Below are positions 1 to 6,264 of a stretch of 7,737 bases of DNA, in pieces; the first letter of the stretch is position 1; each line of letters opens with the position of its first letter. The translations under genes and the position numbers were made by a program. The notes beneath the pieces were generated by a model. It was not told the origin of the DNA and searched no databases. It saw only the letters and a list, made by a program, of their open reading frames with translations. The stretch comes from JBBRMQ01 sp038230775 (GTDB lineage Bacteria > Acidobacteriota > Thermoanaerobaculia > Gp7-AA8), in contig JBBRMQ010000207.1 in assembly GCA_038230775.1 (NCBI GenBank), positions 1 to 7,737 on the forward strand, in the 5' to 3' direction.

Positions 1-147
1 GAACTCCGGCATCGACGGATGACGCAGCTCCGGCATCTCCTCCATCTGCTGCTGCAAGTAGCCGCCTTCCGGCAGGTAGCCGGCGCTCGTCCGGTTCATC
101 CCGATGGTGCCGCCGGTGTAGGCGATGTAAACGCGCTTTTTTTTTAT
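1..147 (-). CDS. ansA: L-asparaginase type I (AnsA), N-terminal part, cut by window edge
   Basis: This is the first 49 codons of a cytoplasmic L-asparaginase, which hydrolyses L-asparagine to aspartate and ammonia. Read on the minus strand from 147, the protein begins with three lysines, then RVYIAYTGGTIGMNR, followed by GYLPEGGYLQ and MPELRHPSMPEF. This matches the start of E. coli AnsA closely, including the GGT motif that holds the catalytic threonine (Thr14 here) and the conserved 'MPE..RP.MP.F' stretch. No signal peptide is seen, which fits the type I enzyme. The rest lies beyond position 1. The codon at the expected initiator position (147-145) is ATA, followed by a run of nine A. There is no in-frame ATG, GTG or TTG anywhere between 148 and the upstream amidohydrolase gene. 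Either an unusual start is used, or there is a mutation or sequence error here. Identity is firm; the exact start is not. Confidence 0.85.
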   Translation of the reverse strand, partial: MKKKRVYIAYTGGTIGMNRTSAGYLPEGGYLQQQMEEMPELRHPSMPEF

Positions 148-158
148 ACGAAGGAAGC

Positions 159-251
159 GCCCCTCATCCGCGCTACGTAGGGCCTTCGCGCCGAAGCTGC
201 TCGACTTCGTAGGCCCTCGCCCCGCGCAGCGGGGAGAGGGTGGTGAGGGGC
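159..251. repeat. Nested inverted-repeat element in the intergenic gap
   Basis: Most of the 110-nt gap between ansA and the amidohydrolase is made of nested inverted repeats. The outer arms are GCCCCTCA (159-166) and TGAGGGGC (244-251), perfect over 8 bp. Inside are AGGGCCT (179-185) with AGGCCCT (211-217), and CTTCG (184-188) with CGAAG (192-196). A further hairpin, CCCTC-G-CCCCGC with loop GCA and arm GCGGGG-A-GAGGG, spans 214-240. It lies between two genes and has no U tract. The layout resembles dispersed REP- or MITE-like palindromic elements of high-GC genomes. The family cannot be named from one copy. It could also act as a transcription terminator or mRNA 3'-end stabiliser for the amidohydrolase transcript. 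Confidence 0.6.
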
Positions 252-257
252 CTGAAC

Positions 258-1541
258 TCAATGCGAATTCTTCACCACCACGCCGTCCTTCATCACGAAG
301 AACACGTGCTCGGTCTGATGGATGTCGTCGAGTGGATTTCCGGGCACCGCCACGATATCCGCGAGCTTGCCGGTGACGATCGTCCCCAGCCGGTCGTCGA
401 GGCCTAACAGCGTCGATGCGACCGACGTCGCCGATCGCAACGCGGCGGCGGGCGACATGCCGAGGCCGGTCATGAGGGCGAATTCACGGGCGTTCAGGCC
501 GTGGGGCGAAACGGCGGAGTCGGTGCCGAACGCGATCTTGACGCCCGCCTTGAGCGCGTTGCGGAACATCTCGCTCCGGGCTGCCAGCGCCGCTCTGGCC
601 TTGATGGCGATCGGGGGCGGAAATTTGTCCGCCTTGCCGCCTATCCAGTCACCGGCGAGCAGCGTCGGGACGAGGTAGACGCCATGATCGCGCATCATCG
701 CCATGGTGTCGGGCTTGATGAACGAGCCGTGCTCGATCGAGTCGACGCCGGCCTGAATCGCCATCTTTGCCGCGGCGTCGCCGTGACAGTGCGCCGCCAC
801 CTTGCGGCCCCAGTGATGCGCCTCCTCGACGATCGCGTTCATCTCGTCCTGCGAGAGCTCCGGCGCATCGACGGGATCGGAGAGCGACAGCACGCCGCCG
901 GACGGCATGAACTTGATGACGTCCGCGCCATACTTGATCTGATAGCGCACCGCTGCTCGACACTCCGCGGCGCCGTTGCAGACGCCGTGCAGCGGCCCTT
1001 CCTGCGGCACGCCGCGCGCCGGCGGAATCGGATCGCCGTCGCCGTGTCCGCCGGTGGCGCCGATCGCATAGTTTGCGACGAGCATCCGCGGTCCGACGAT
1101 CCAGCCGTTGTTGATCGCGTTGCGCATCCCGACGCTGACGTAGTTGCTCGAGCCGACGTCGCGCACCGTGGTGACGCCGGCCTCGATCGTCTTTCTCGCG
1201 TAGGTCGACGCGAGGAGCGCCTGCTCCGTGGGCTGCCGCATGATTGTCTGGAACCAGTCGAGATACCAGTTGTCGCCCGACTCCTCGCTGAGATGCACGT
1301 GCGCGTCCATGAATCCCGGCAACAGCGTGGCATCGCCGAGGTCGATGACTTCCGCCCCGGCAGGAACGGTGCCACCGATCGACGTGATTCGATTGCCCTG
1401 AATGACGATCGTCGCGTTGCGGGTCACGGAATCCGACGTGCCGTCGAAGAGCCGCGCCGCCTTGAGAACGATGGTCTTCTGCGGTTGTTGAGCGAAGGAC
1501 GATGAGGCAACGAGAGCGAGAACAATCAGCAGTCGTTTCAT
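258..1541 (-). CDS. Exported metal-dependent amidohydrolase (imidazolonepropionase-like family)
   Basis: A 427-residue amidohydrolase-superfamily enzyme, expected to hydrolyse an amide, peptide or cyclic amide bond at a metal centre. Residues 1-17 form a Sec signal peptide (KR, hydrophobic core, cleavage after SFA before QQ), so it should act in the periplasm. The usual N-terminal beta-sandwich strands are followed by the TIM barrel. All metal ligands are visible: HVH (His81, His83) after LPGFMDA, the carboxylated-lysine candidate Lys210 in DVIKFMPSGG, His251 in AHCHG, His271 in IEHGSF and Asp341 in FGTDSA. The end, GKLADIVAVPGNPLDDI, is the typical return strand to the sandwich domain. This subgroup includes secreted Xaa-Pro and carboxypeptidase-like dipeptidases as well as many unassigned enzymes, so the substrate is left open. 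It is transcribed toward ansA, with a repeat element between them. Its start lies 25 nt from the divergent membrane-protein gene. No clear Shine-Dalgarno sequence is seen. Confidence 0.92.
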   Translation of the reverse strand: MKRLLIVLALVASSSFAQQPQKTIVLKAARLFDGTSDSVTRNATIVIQGNRITSIGGTVPAGAEVIDLGDATLLPGFMDAHVHLSEESGDNWYLDWFQTIMRQPTEQALLASTYARKTIEAGVTTVRDVGSSNYVSVGMRNAINNGWIVGPRMLVANYAIGATGGHGDGDPIPPARGVPQEGPLHGVCNGAAECRAAVRYQIKYGADVIKFMPSGGVLSLSDPVDAPELSQDEMNAIVEEAHHWGRKVAAHCHGDAAAKMAIQAGVDSIEHGSFIKPDTMAMMRDHGVYLVPTLLAGDWIGGKADKFPPPIAIKARAALAARSEMFRNALKAGVKIAFGTDSAVSPHGLNAREFALMTGLGMSPAAALRSATSVASTLLGLDDRLGTIVTGKLADIVAVPGNPLDDIHQTEHVFFVMKDGVVVKNSH

Positions 1542-1566
1542 GGCCCGTACAATACCGCATCAACTC

Positions 1567-2166
1567 ATGGCCGAGCCGACGACCGCGATCACCGACTTCC
1601 TCATGGCGGGCGTGGCGCTGGGCCTGGCGCTGCGTATCAGCGGCTACTGGCGGTTCGCGTTCTTCTTCACCTGCATTGGAGCGTTGATCGGCGGCATCTA
1701 CCATGCGTCTCCATCCGCGTTGCTGTGGAAGATCACCGCGTCCTCGGTGGGAATCGCGAACTTGTTTCTGATCTGCGCGGTGGCCAGAGTGTGGGGCAGG
1801 TCCTCGCATCGCGGGCGAACGACGCTGATGGCGCTAGCCGCCCTGGAATTCTTCGCCTACGAAATCTGGATCGTGTTTCACGATGAATTCATCTATGTGA
1901 TCGCGGATTACGGCAGCGGTCTGCTCTTGACGGCCATCGTCTACCTGCTCTTGTACCGGACGATGCCGCGAGCCTCGCGGCTCGTGCTCGGCAGCATCGC
2001 GGTCGCCGTGATCGCCGCGGCGGTGCAGGCGCTACGCGTGACGATTCATCCGCGGTTCAACCACAACGATCTGTACCACATGATCCAGATCGTGTCGTTG
2101 ATTCTGCTTTACCGCGGGGCGCGCGCTTCCGACATCAGCCTCAGCACGGCTTCGGGATCGCAGTAG
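1567..2166 (+). CDS. Seven-helix membrane protein of unknown function (DUF6962-like)
   Basis: A 199-residue integral membrane protein with about seven hydrophobic segments (roughly residues 8-23, 28-47, 53-74, 85-104, 110-130, 138-156 and 168-183). The start at 1567 is preferred because the hydrophobic reading begins right after MAEPTTAITD. An in-frame ATG at 1540 would add nine residues and overlap the start codon of the divergent amidohydrolase. Neither has a clear Shine-Dalgarno sequence. Notable polar residues lie in or next to the helices: His46 (GGIYH), His105-Asp106 (FHDEF), Asp114, His161, and the group His166-Asn-Asp168 with His171 (FNHNDLYHMIQ). I recall the last motif from an uncharacterised membrane family (DUF6962), but I cannot confirm the assignment. 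The spacing of His and Asp across seven helices recalls the CREST superfamily of ceramidase-like zinc hydrolases, which is inference only. The last 58 nt overlap the HAD gene on the other strand. Confidence 0.75.
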   Translation: MAEPTTAITDFLMAGVALGLALRISGYWRFAFFFTCIGALIGGIYHASPSALLWKITASSVGIANLFLICAVARVWGRSSHRGRTTLMALAALEFFAYEIWIVFHDEFIYVIADYGSGLLLTAIVYLLLYRTMPRASRLVLGSIAVAVIAAAVQALRVTIHPRFNHNDLYHMIQIVSLILLYRGARASDISLSTASGSQ

Positions 2167-2765
2167 TCCTCGATGGCGTACTGCGAGCCTGACCGCTGGC
2201 CGACGCCGATGAACGGCAGTGCGAGATTGCGCGCGGCGCGCAGATCCCAGATCGCATCGCCGAACGCGACGATGCGATCGAATCCGCCGCCAGCCATCGC
2301 GATGCCGTTCCGCACGATGTTCTCGCGCGACTCGGCCTCATCGCATGTCGAGATGGGGAGATCGATCGGAAGCCCGGCGCGCTCGAGTTTCAGTCGCGCG
2401 GAGTCGCTCCACGCGCCGGTGCAGAGCACGATCGACCAGCCTCGCTCTTTCAGGAAGTCGATGAACGCCGCCGCGCAAGGAATCTGTTTCACACTCGTCA
2501 TGCGCTCCCCGAGGATGCCCATAAAACGCGCGCGATGCGTCTTCATCTCGTGTTCCTCGGGTTCACGCGACCAGGTGCGGCGAAGGAGATCGGTGATGAT
2601 CGCGCGATCGGTGGTGTGTGGATAGATCGACCAATCCTCATCGACCTGACTGATGCCGAATTCGTGCAGCGATTCGACGAAGCACGCGCTGTCGATCGCG
2701 TTGGTGTCGGTCAGCGTGCCGTCGATGTCGAAAATCGCAAGGCGTTTCAAGGGGACGGTCGTCAT
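2109..2765 (-). CDS. HAD-superfamily hydrolase (phosphoglycolate phosphatase-like)
   Basis: A 218-residue cytoplasmic haloacid-dehalogenase-like hydrolase, probably a phosphatase on a small phosphorylated metabolite. Motif I is FDIDGTLTDT, with nucleophile Asp13 and acid/base Asp15. It is followed by a helical cap of about 70 residues. Motif II is Thr116 in VLCTGAW. Motif IV is FGDAIWD (Asp170, Asp174), followed by LRAARNLALPFIGVG, a common continuation in this family. The motif III lysine is not obvious; Arg147 in ESRENI is the likely basic residue. The length and cap position fit subclass I (the Gph/HAD_2 type), but the substrate cannot be read from the sequence. Its start is 53 nt from the divergent SulP gene. 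Its stop lies inside the 3' end of the convergent membrane-protein gene. No strong ribosome binding site precedes the ATG. Confidence 0.9.
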   Translation of the reverse strand: MTTVPLKRLAIFDIDGTLTDTNAIDSACFVESLHEFGISQVDEDWSIYPHTTDRAIITDLLRRTWSREPEEHEMKTHRARFMGILGERMTSVKQIPCAAAFIDFLKERGWSIVLCTGAWSDSARLKLERAGLPIDLPISTCDEAESRENIVRNGIAMAGGGFDRIVAFGDAIWDLRAARNLALPFIGVGQRSGSQYAIEDYCDPEAVLRLMSEARAPR

Positions 2766-2818
2766 CGAGCCGGGAAGTGTAATCGCTGCCTTGGCGTAAC
2801 ATCGGAGATACAGACTTC

Positions 2819-5014
2819 ATGACGCGTGACACCGTGGTGCCTGGGGATTTCTGGGGTGGGCTCGCTGCGATGCTGGTCGCAGTGCCCTCATCGATCGCGT
2901 TCGGTGTCGTGATCTTCACGGCCGTCGCGCCGAATCTCGCCAGCAGCGGCGCCATGGCGGGTATCGCGGGCGCAGCGCTGCTCGGTCTCGTGGCGCCGCT
3001 CGTCAGCCGCAATGGCGGATTCATTACCGCACCGTGTGCCCCCGCCGCCGCCGTGCTGGCCGGACTCGCAACGCAGATGGTTACCGGCCACGTGCAGCCG
3101 GACCGCGTTCTCATTCTCATCGCGATGACGGCGTTGTTTTCGGCGCTGCTGCAGATGATGTACGGCGCTCTTCGGGCCGGCGTTCTCATCAAGTACATCC
3201 CGTATCAGGTCGTGAACGGATATTTGTCCGGCGTCGCGGTGATCATCGCCTTCGCACAGATTCCGAAGTTCCTGGGAGTGAAGTCCGGAACACATCTGCC
3301 AGCCGTTCTCCGATCTCCCGGGCAATGGCAATGGCCGGCGATCGTGGTCGGAGTGGTGGCGATCGCCGGCATGGCGCTCGGTCCGCGCCTGACGAAGCTC
3401 GTTCCCGGGACGATCATCGGTCTCGTCTCCAGCGTCGGCGCGTATTTCCTCATCGCACTGTCGCGGCCCGAACTGCGGACGCTTGCCCACAACTCGCTGG
3501 TCATCGGGCCGATAAAAACCAGCGGCTCGATTTTGCAGGTCGTCGCGTCGCGCTTCTCACTCCTGTCAACGATCCGTATGGCCGACGCGATGACGCTCGT
3601 TGTCCCGGCGTTGACTCTGTCGGTTCTGCTGTCGATCGATACGTTGAAGACGGGGGTCGTTCTCGACGCGTTGCTGCGCCGGCGGCATCTGTCGAACCGG
3701 GAGCTGATCGGCCAGGGAGTCGCGAACCTCACCTCGTTCTTCGGTGGCGGGATTCCGGGCGCCGGCACCATGGGGCCGACGCTGGTGAACGTGACGAGCG
3801 GTGGCCGCACCTGGCGAAGCGGCGTCATCGAGGGTCTGCTCGTCATCATCGCGTTCTTCGCGCTGCGCGGAGCGATCGCCTGGGTACCGATTGCAGGCCT
3901 GGCCGGGATTCTTCTCGTGATCGCCTGGCGGATGTTCGACTTCACGATGTTCCGGCTTCTCCTGCTGCCTTCGGCGCGTTTCGATTTCTTCGTCATCGCG
4001 GCCGTGATTGTCGTCGCCGAGGGCGTCGGTCTGATCCAGGCTTCGGCGGTCGGGATCGGGCTCGCCATACTCCTGTTCATCCGGAACCAGATCCGCGGAT
4101 CGGTCGTGCTGCGCAGAAACGATCTTCGTGAACTTCGCTCCAAGCGGCGGCGGACGAAAGAGGAAGTGCTGATTCTCGCCGACCGCGGCGTGGACGCGTT
4201 GCTGGTGCAGCTCAAGGACGATCTCTTCTTCGGCACGGCGGACCAGCTTTTCACGGATCTGGAGATTGACCTCGCCGAACGCCGGTTCATCCTTCTCGAT
4301 TTTCGCCGCGTACAGTCGATGGATTACACGGCCGTGCGGCTGTTGGGGCAAATGCAGGCGCGATTGCGCGAGCGCGGGGGCGAGTTGCTTTTCAGCGGGA
4401 TGCCGTCGTCGCTGCCTACGAGACAGGACATCGCCAACTACATGGGTCAGTTCGGTCTTCTCGGAACCACCGGCGGCATCCGGGTCTTCGAGACCCGCGA
4501 CAGCGGACTGGAATGGATCGAGGAGCAAATCCTCGCCTCCGCGAACTTCGTGTCCACGGAATCGCAGCCTCCGTTACAAGTCGCAGAGATCGATTTGTTC
4601 CGCGATCTCGATCCAATGACACTGCGACTGCTTGCCGAGTCGATGCAGGAAGCGTCGCTGGCAGCCGGTGCGAAACCCTTCACGACCGGTGACGGGGGGG
4701 ACGAAGTCTTCTTCGTGCGCAGCGGCCGGATCCACATTCTGCTGCCGCTGGAGGGAGGCAAGCGCCACCATCTCGCCACGATCTGCCGCGGCGACTTCTT
4801 CGGTGAGTTGGCGTTCCTCGATCGGCACATGCGGTCCGCGGACGCGGAGGCCGCCACGGACGCGGAGTTGTTCATCCTGTCGCGATCGTTGTTCGATCAA
4901 CATGCGGCGGGCGATCCGCTCCTCGCCAGTCGCGTCTTCGAACGGCTGGCGCGCGCGATTGCCGTGCGCATGCGCATGACCGACGCGGAGCTTCGAGCGC
5001 TGGAAGAGCGTTGA
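2819..5014 (+). CDS. SulP/SLC26-family anion transporter with STAS and cyclic-nucleotide-binding domains
   Basis: A 731-residue inner-membrane anion transporter. Residues about 10-420 form the SulP transmembrane domain: AAMLVAVPSSIAFG in helix 1, ITAPCAP (69-75) at the helix 3 substrate site, IPYQVVNGYLSGVAVII, and IPGAGTMGPTLVNVTSGGRT from residue 312, the family signature region. A basic linker (LRSKRRRTKEE) leads into a STAS domain at about 445-560, with the conserved loop DFRRVQSMDYTA (Asp494 to Ala505). Residues about 592-720 are a Crp/CAP-type cyclic-nucleotide-binding domain. Its phosphate-binding cassette is FGELAFLDRHMRSA: Glu663 for the ribose and Arg672 for the cyclic phosphate are kept. 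Known SulP proteins carry sulfate, bicarbonate, dicarboxylates or other anions; the substrate here is unknown. The fusion suggests gating by cAMP, cGMP or a similar ligand, which is inference. A GGAG at 2804-2807, 11 nt before the ATG, supports the start. It is flanked by genes on the other strand, so it is probably transcribed alone. Confidence 0.93.
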   Translation: MTRDTVVPGDFWGGLAAMLVAVPSSIAFGVVIFTAVAPNLASSGAMAGIAGAALLGLVAPLVSRNGGFITAPCAPAAAVLAGLATQMVTGHVQPDRVLILIAMTALFSALLQMMYGALRAGVLIKYIPYQVVNGYLSGVAVIIAFAQIPKFLGVKSGTHLPAVLRSPGQWQWPAIVVGVVAIAGMALGPRLTKLVPGTIIGLVSSVGAYFLIALSRPELRTLAHNSLVIGPIKTSGSILQVVASRFSLLSTIRMADAMTLVVPALTLSVLLSIDTLKTGVVLDALLRRRHLSNRELIGQGVANLTSFFGGGIPGAGTMGPTLVNVTSGGRTWRSGVIEGLLVIIAFFALRGAIAWVPIAGLAGILLVIAWRMFDFTMFRLLLLPSARFDFFVIAAVIVVAEGVGLIQASAVGIGLAILLFIRNQIRGSVVLRRNDLRELRSKRRRTKEEVLILADRGVDALLVQLKDDLFFGTADQLFTDLEIDLAERRFILLDFRRVQSMDYTAVRLLGQMQARLRERGGELLFSGMPSSLPTRQDIANYMGQFGLLGTTGGIRVFETRDSGLEWIEEQILASANFVSTESQPPLQVAEIDLFRDLDPMTLRLLAESMQEASLAAGAKPFTTGDGGDEVFFVRSGRIHILLPLEGGKRHHLATICRGDFFGELAFLDRHMRSADAEAATDAELFILSRSLFDQHAAGDPLLASRVFERLARAIAVRMRMTDAELRALEER

Positions 5015-5084
5015 TCCACGGCTTGCATCCGGCCATCAGGGGCGTTCCATTCTTCCGCGGCGCTGATCCGCGCCAAACCTCGAA

Positions 5085-5122
5085 GAGGAGAGGTGCAGGG
5101 AGTTCCCCAGCGCCTCTCACTC
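5085..5122. terminator. Hairpin in the convergent gap, candidate bidirectional terminator
   Basis: Between the convergent transporter and sdpI-like genes lies a strong stem. GAGAGGTGC (5088-5096) pairs with GCGCCTCTC (5110-5118) over 9 bp with one G-U pair. An inner GGG-AGTT-CCC follows, and an outer GAG/CTC extends it past one bulged base. The structure overlaps the stop codon of the sdpI-like gene (5117-5119). Neither strand has a T run after the stem, so it is not a textbook intrinsic terminator. Position and strength still suggest a 3'-end role for both transcripts. A weaker GGCGC/GCGCC hairpin lies at 5059-5074. Confidence 0.4.
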
Positions 5123-5785
5123 CTCGGCCGATCCCGCCTGCTCGAGCTGTCGATAGATGACGTAGGAGTAGCCGGTGAGAAACAGCGCGATCCCAAGGGG
5201 GACCGCCGTGAGGAGGAAGTGTGTTCCTCTGCTGCCCGTCCACGCGAAGCCCGCGATGACCATGATCGCGCCGCCGGCGACGAACAGCACTCCGCCCAGC
5301 CGATGCGTGCGCAGCCACACCTCGGGATTGGCGAGAGTCCATGGAGTTCGAATCCCGACGAAGAAATTACGGGTTACCTTGCCGAGGAAGTTGCCGAGAA
5401 TGATGAAGAGAAGACCCAGTCCGATGTCGAGCACGCAGTTCATGTCGAGGTTGTAGCCGAGCGACAGGTAGAGCGCGGCCATTCCGTCGCCGAACGCGAC
5501 TGCGACAATGGCGAGGGCGATGATTTCGTAGGTGTTCAGAAACGGCTCGAGCCGATAACCTTTCGGGGAGATCCGCGGCAGAACGTAGAACGCGAGGCCC
5601 AGGAACGCGACGAGGATGGGCGTGATGAGGACGCCGAACGGCTTCGCGGTGAAGCCATCCGGCCGCCCGTGCAGATCGAAATGCGTGGGAACGCGATCGG
5701 GAAGGCGCTGATACGAGATCGCTCCGATGACGAGCGAGACGATGACGAGAGCGACGGTGGTGAAGACAAGGGCGTTGAGTTTCAT
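5117..5785 (-). CDS. sdpI: SdpI-family membrane protein (DUF1648 plus SdpI domain)
   Basis: A 222-residue membrane protein homologous to SdpI, the immunity and signalling protein of the Bacillus subtilis Sdp system. After a first helix (residues about 4-24) comes the DUF1648 signature RLPDRVPTHFDLHGRPDGF. More helices follow, then the SdpI hallmark GNFLGKVTRNFFVGIRTPWT and NPEVWLRTHRLGG, then two final helices. The length is close to B. subtilis SdpI. In Bacillus, SdpI protects against the SdpC toxin and, when toxin is bound, holds the repressor SdpR at the membrane. Here the ATG overlaps the stop of the upstream repressor gene in an ATGA junction (5782-5785), with a perfect AGGAGG 7 nt before it, so the two are co-transcribed and probably coupled. 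No sdpA, sdpB or sdpC is in the window, so a toxin-immunity role is not shown. Family assignment is secure; function in this host is open. Confidence 0.88.
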   Translation of the reverse strand: MKLNALVFTTVALVIVSLVIGAISYQRLPDRVPTHFDLHGRPDGFTAKPFGVLITPILVAFLGLAFYVLPRISPKGYRLEPFLNTYEIIALAIVAVAFGDGMAALYLSLGYNLDMNCVLDIGLGLLFIILGNFLGKVTRNFFVGIRTPWTLANPEVWLRTHRLGGVLFVAGGAIMVIAGFAWTGSRGTHFLLTAVPLGIALFLTGYSYVIYRQLEQAGSAEE

Positions 5786-6084
5786 GAGGATGCCTCCTGC
5801 GCGCGATCGAGACGAAACAGGTCGGCCAGCATCGCCGCAGCATCCTCGAAAACCGAGGTGTTGAGCGAGTAGACAATCTGCTGCCCGCGGCGCTCGGATC
5901 GCACGAGATCAGCCGCCTTGAGGACGTTGTAGTGGTGCGACAGCGATCCCATCGTGATCGAGAACACCTCGGCGATCTCGCCGGCGGTCATCGACCTCTT
6001 TTTCAATAGCTTGAGGATGCGACGGCGCGTGGGGTCGGAAATGGCCTTGAAGAAGGAGTCGTGGCGAACGGATGATTTTGACAT
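5782..6084 (-). CDS. sdpR: ArsR-family winged-helix repressor, SdpR-like
   Basis: A 100-residue DNA-binding repressor of the ArsR/SmtB winged-helix fold. HDSFFKAISDPTRRRILKLL is the conserved N-terminal helix region. The helix-turn-helix covers about residues 33-57 (TAGEIAEVFSITMGSLSHHYNVL), and the wing is VRSERRGQQIVYSLN. The order and wording resemble B. subtilis SdpR more than the metal-sensing ArsR proteins: the cysteine metal motif (ELCVCDL type) is absent, so it likely responds to a protein partner, not a metal. The reading frame is open upstream to 6279, but the part before 6084 is low-complexity Ser/Arg-rich sequence that runs through the promoter. The ATG at 6084 starts the conserved domain and is chosen. 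It overlaps the sdpI-like gene by 4 nt. Autoregulation is likely from the palindrome next to its start codon. Confidence 0.9.
   Translation of the reverse strand: MSKSSVRHDSFFKAISDPTRRRILKLLKKRSMTAGEIAEVFSITMGSLSHHYNVLKAADLVRSERRGQQIVYSLNTSVFEDAAAMLADLFRLDRAQEASS
5793..5798 (-). promoter_or_regulatory. Shine-Dalgarno AGGAGG for the sdpI-like gene
   Basis: A perfect AGGAGG on the minus strand, 7 nt before the sdpI-like ATG, lies inside the end of the repressor coding sequence. It fixes the start at 5785. It contrasts with the repressor gene, which has no such site, and may make the membrane protein the more strongly translated product of the operon. Confidence 0.8.
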
Positions 6085-6102
6085 TTTGACAACTATCAAA
6101 AT
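6083..6102. promoter_or_regulatory. Palindromic operator candidate, probably for the SdpR-like repressor
   Basis: ATTTTGACAACTATCAAAAT is a 20-bp inverted repeat with perfect 7-bp arms (ATTTTGA/TCAAAAT) and a 6-bp centre. It is strikingly AT-rich against the surrounding GC-rich DNA. It covers the end of the predicted -10 box, the predicted start of transcription and the first bases of the start codon, the usual place for an ArsR-family autorepressor to bind. Part of it (TTTGACAACT, 6085-6094) recurs as TTTGTCAACT at 6121-6130 over the -35 box, 9 of 10 bases identical. Confidence 0.55.
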
Positions 6103-6128
6103 ATCGGTCCGTGCGGCCGGTTTGTCAA
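6100..6128 (-). promoter_or_regulatory. Sigma-70-type promoter of the sdpR-sdpI operon
   Basis: On the minus strand a perfect -35 box TTGACA (6128-6123) is followed, after exactly 17 nt, by GATATT (6105-6100), which matches four of six bases of TATAAT including the key second and sixth positions. Transcription should begin near 6093. That leaves about 9 nt before the ATG at 6084, too short for a Shine-Dalgarno site, and none is seen. The promoter is inferred from sequence alone. Confidence 0.6.
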
Positions 6129-6264
6129 CTCCTCGGTGCGTAACGGAGCTCGGCACGGCCGAGCGCCTCGAGCTTGACACTCTCCGACGGCGGCTGGAGG
6201 ACAATTGTGAGCGGCAAAATCCTCCGCCTGTGGATCGTTCGTGCGCCGGATAAGGTCCGCTGCT

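Noticed and set aside
137..145. Run of nine T on the plus strand, looking like a terminator U tract
   Set aside because: No stem precedes it on the plus strand and no plus-strand gene ends there; on the minus strand it is the lysine-rich start of ansA.
501..1505. Open reading frame of 334 residues on the plus strand opposite the amidohydrolase
   Set aside because: Arg/Asp/Val-rich composition typical of an antisense shadow; the amidohydrolase on the other strand has every catalytic motif.
1548..1553. TACAAT as a -10 box for the membrane-protein gene at 1567
   Set aside because: No reasonable -35 box lies 16-18 nt upstream, so it is not called as a promoter.
5093..5872. Open reading frame of 259 residues on the plus strand across the sdpI-like gene
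   Set aside because: Highly charged, low-complexity translation with no domain; antisense to a well-supported membrane protein.
6174..6205. Plus-strand TTGACA followed by GACAAT, promoter-like
   Set aside because: The spacer is 20 nt, too long for a normal sigma-70 promoter, and the plus strand downstream holds no credible gene.
6203..6214. AATTGTGAGCGG, identical to half of the lac operator
   Set aside because: Only 12 bases match, the second half is absent, and no plus-strand gene or LacI-type regulator is near; chance is the simplest explanation.
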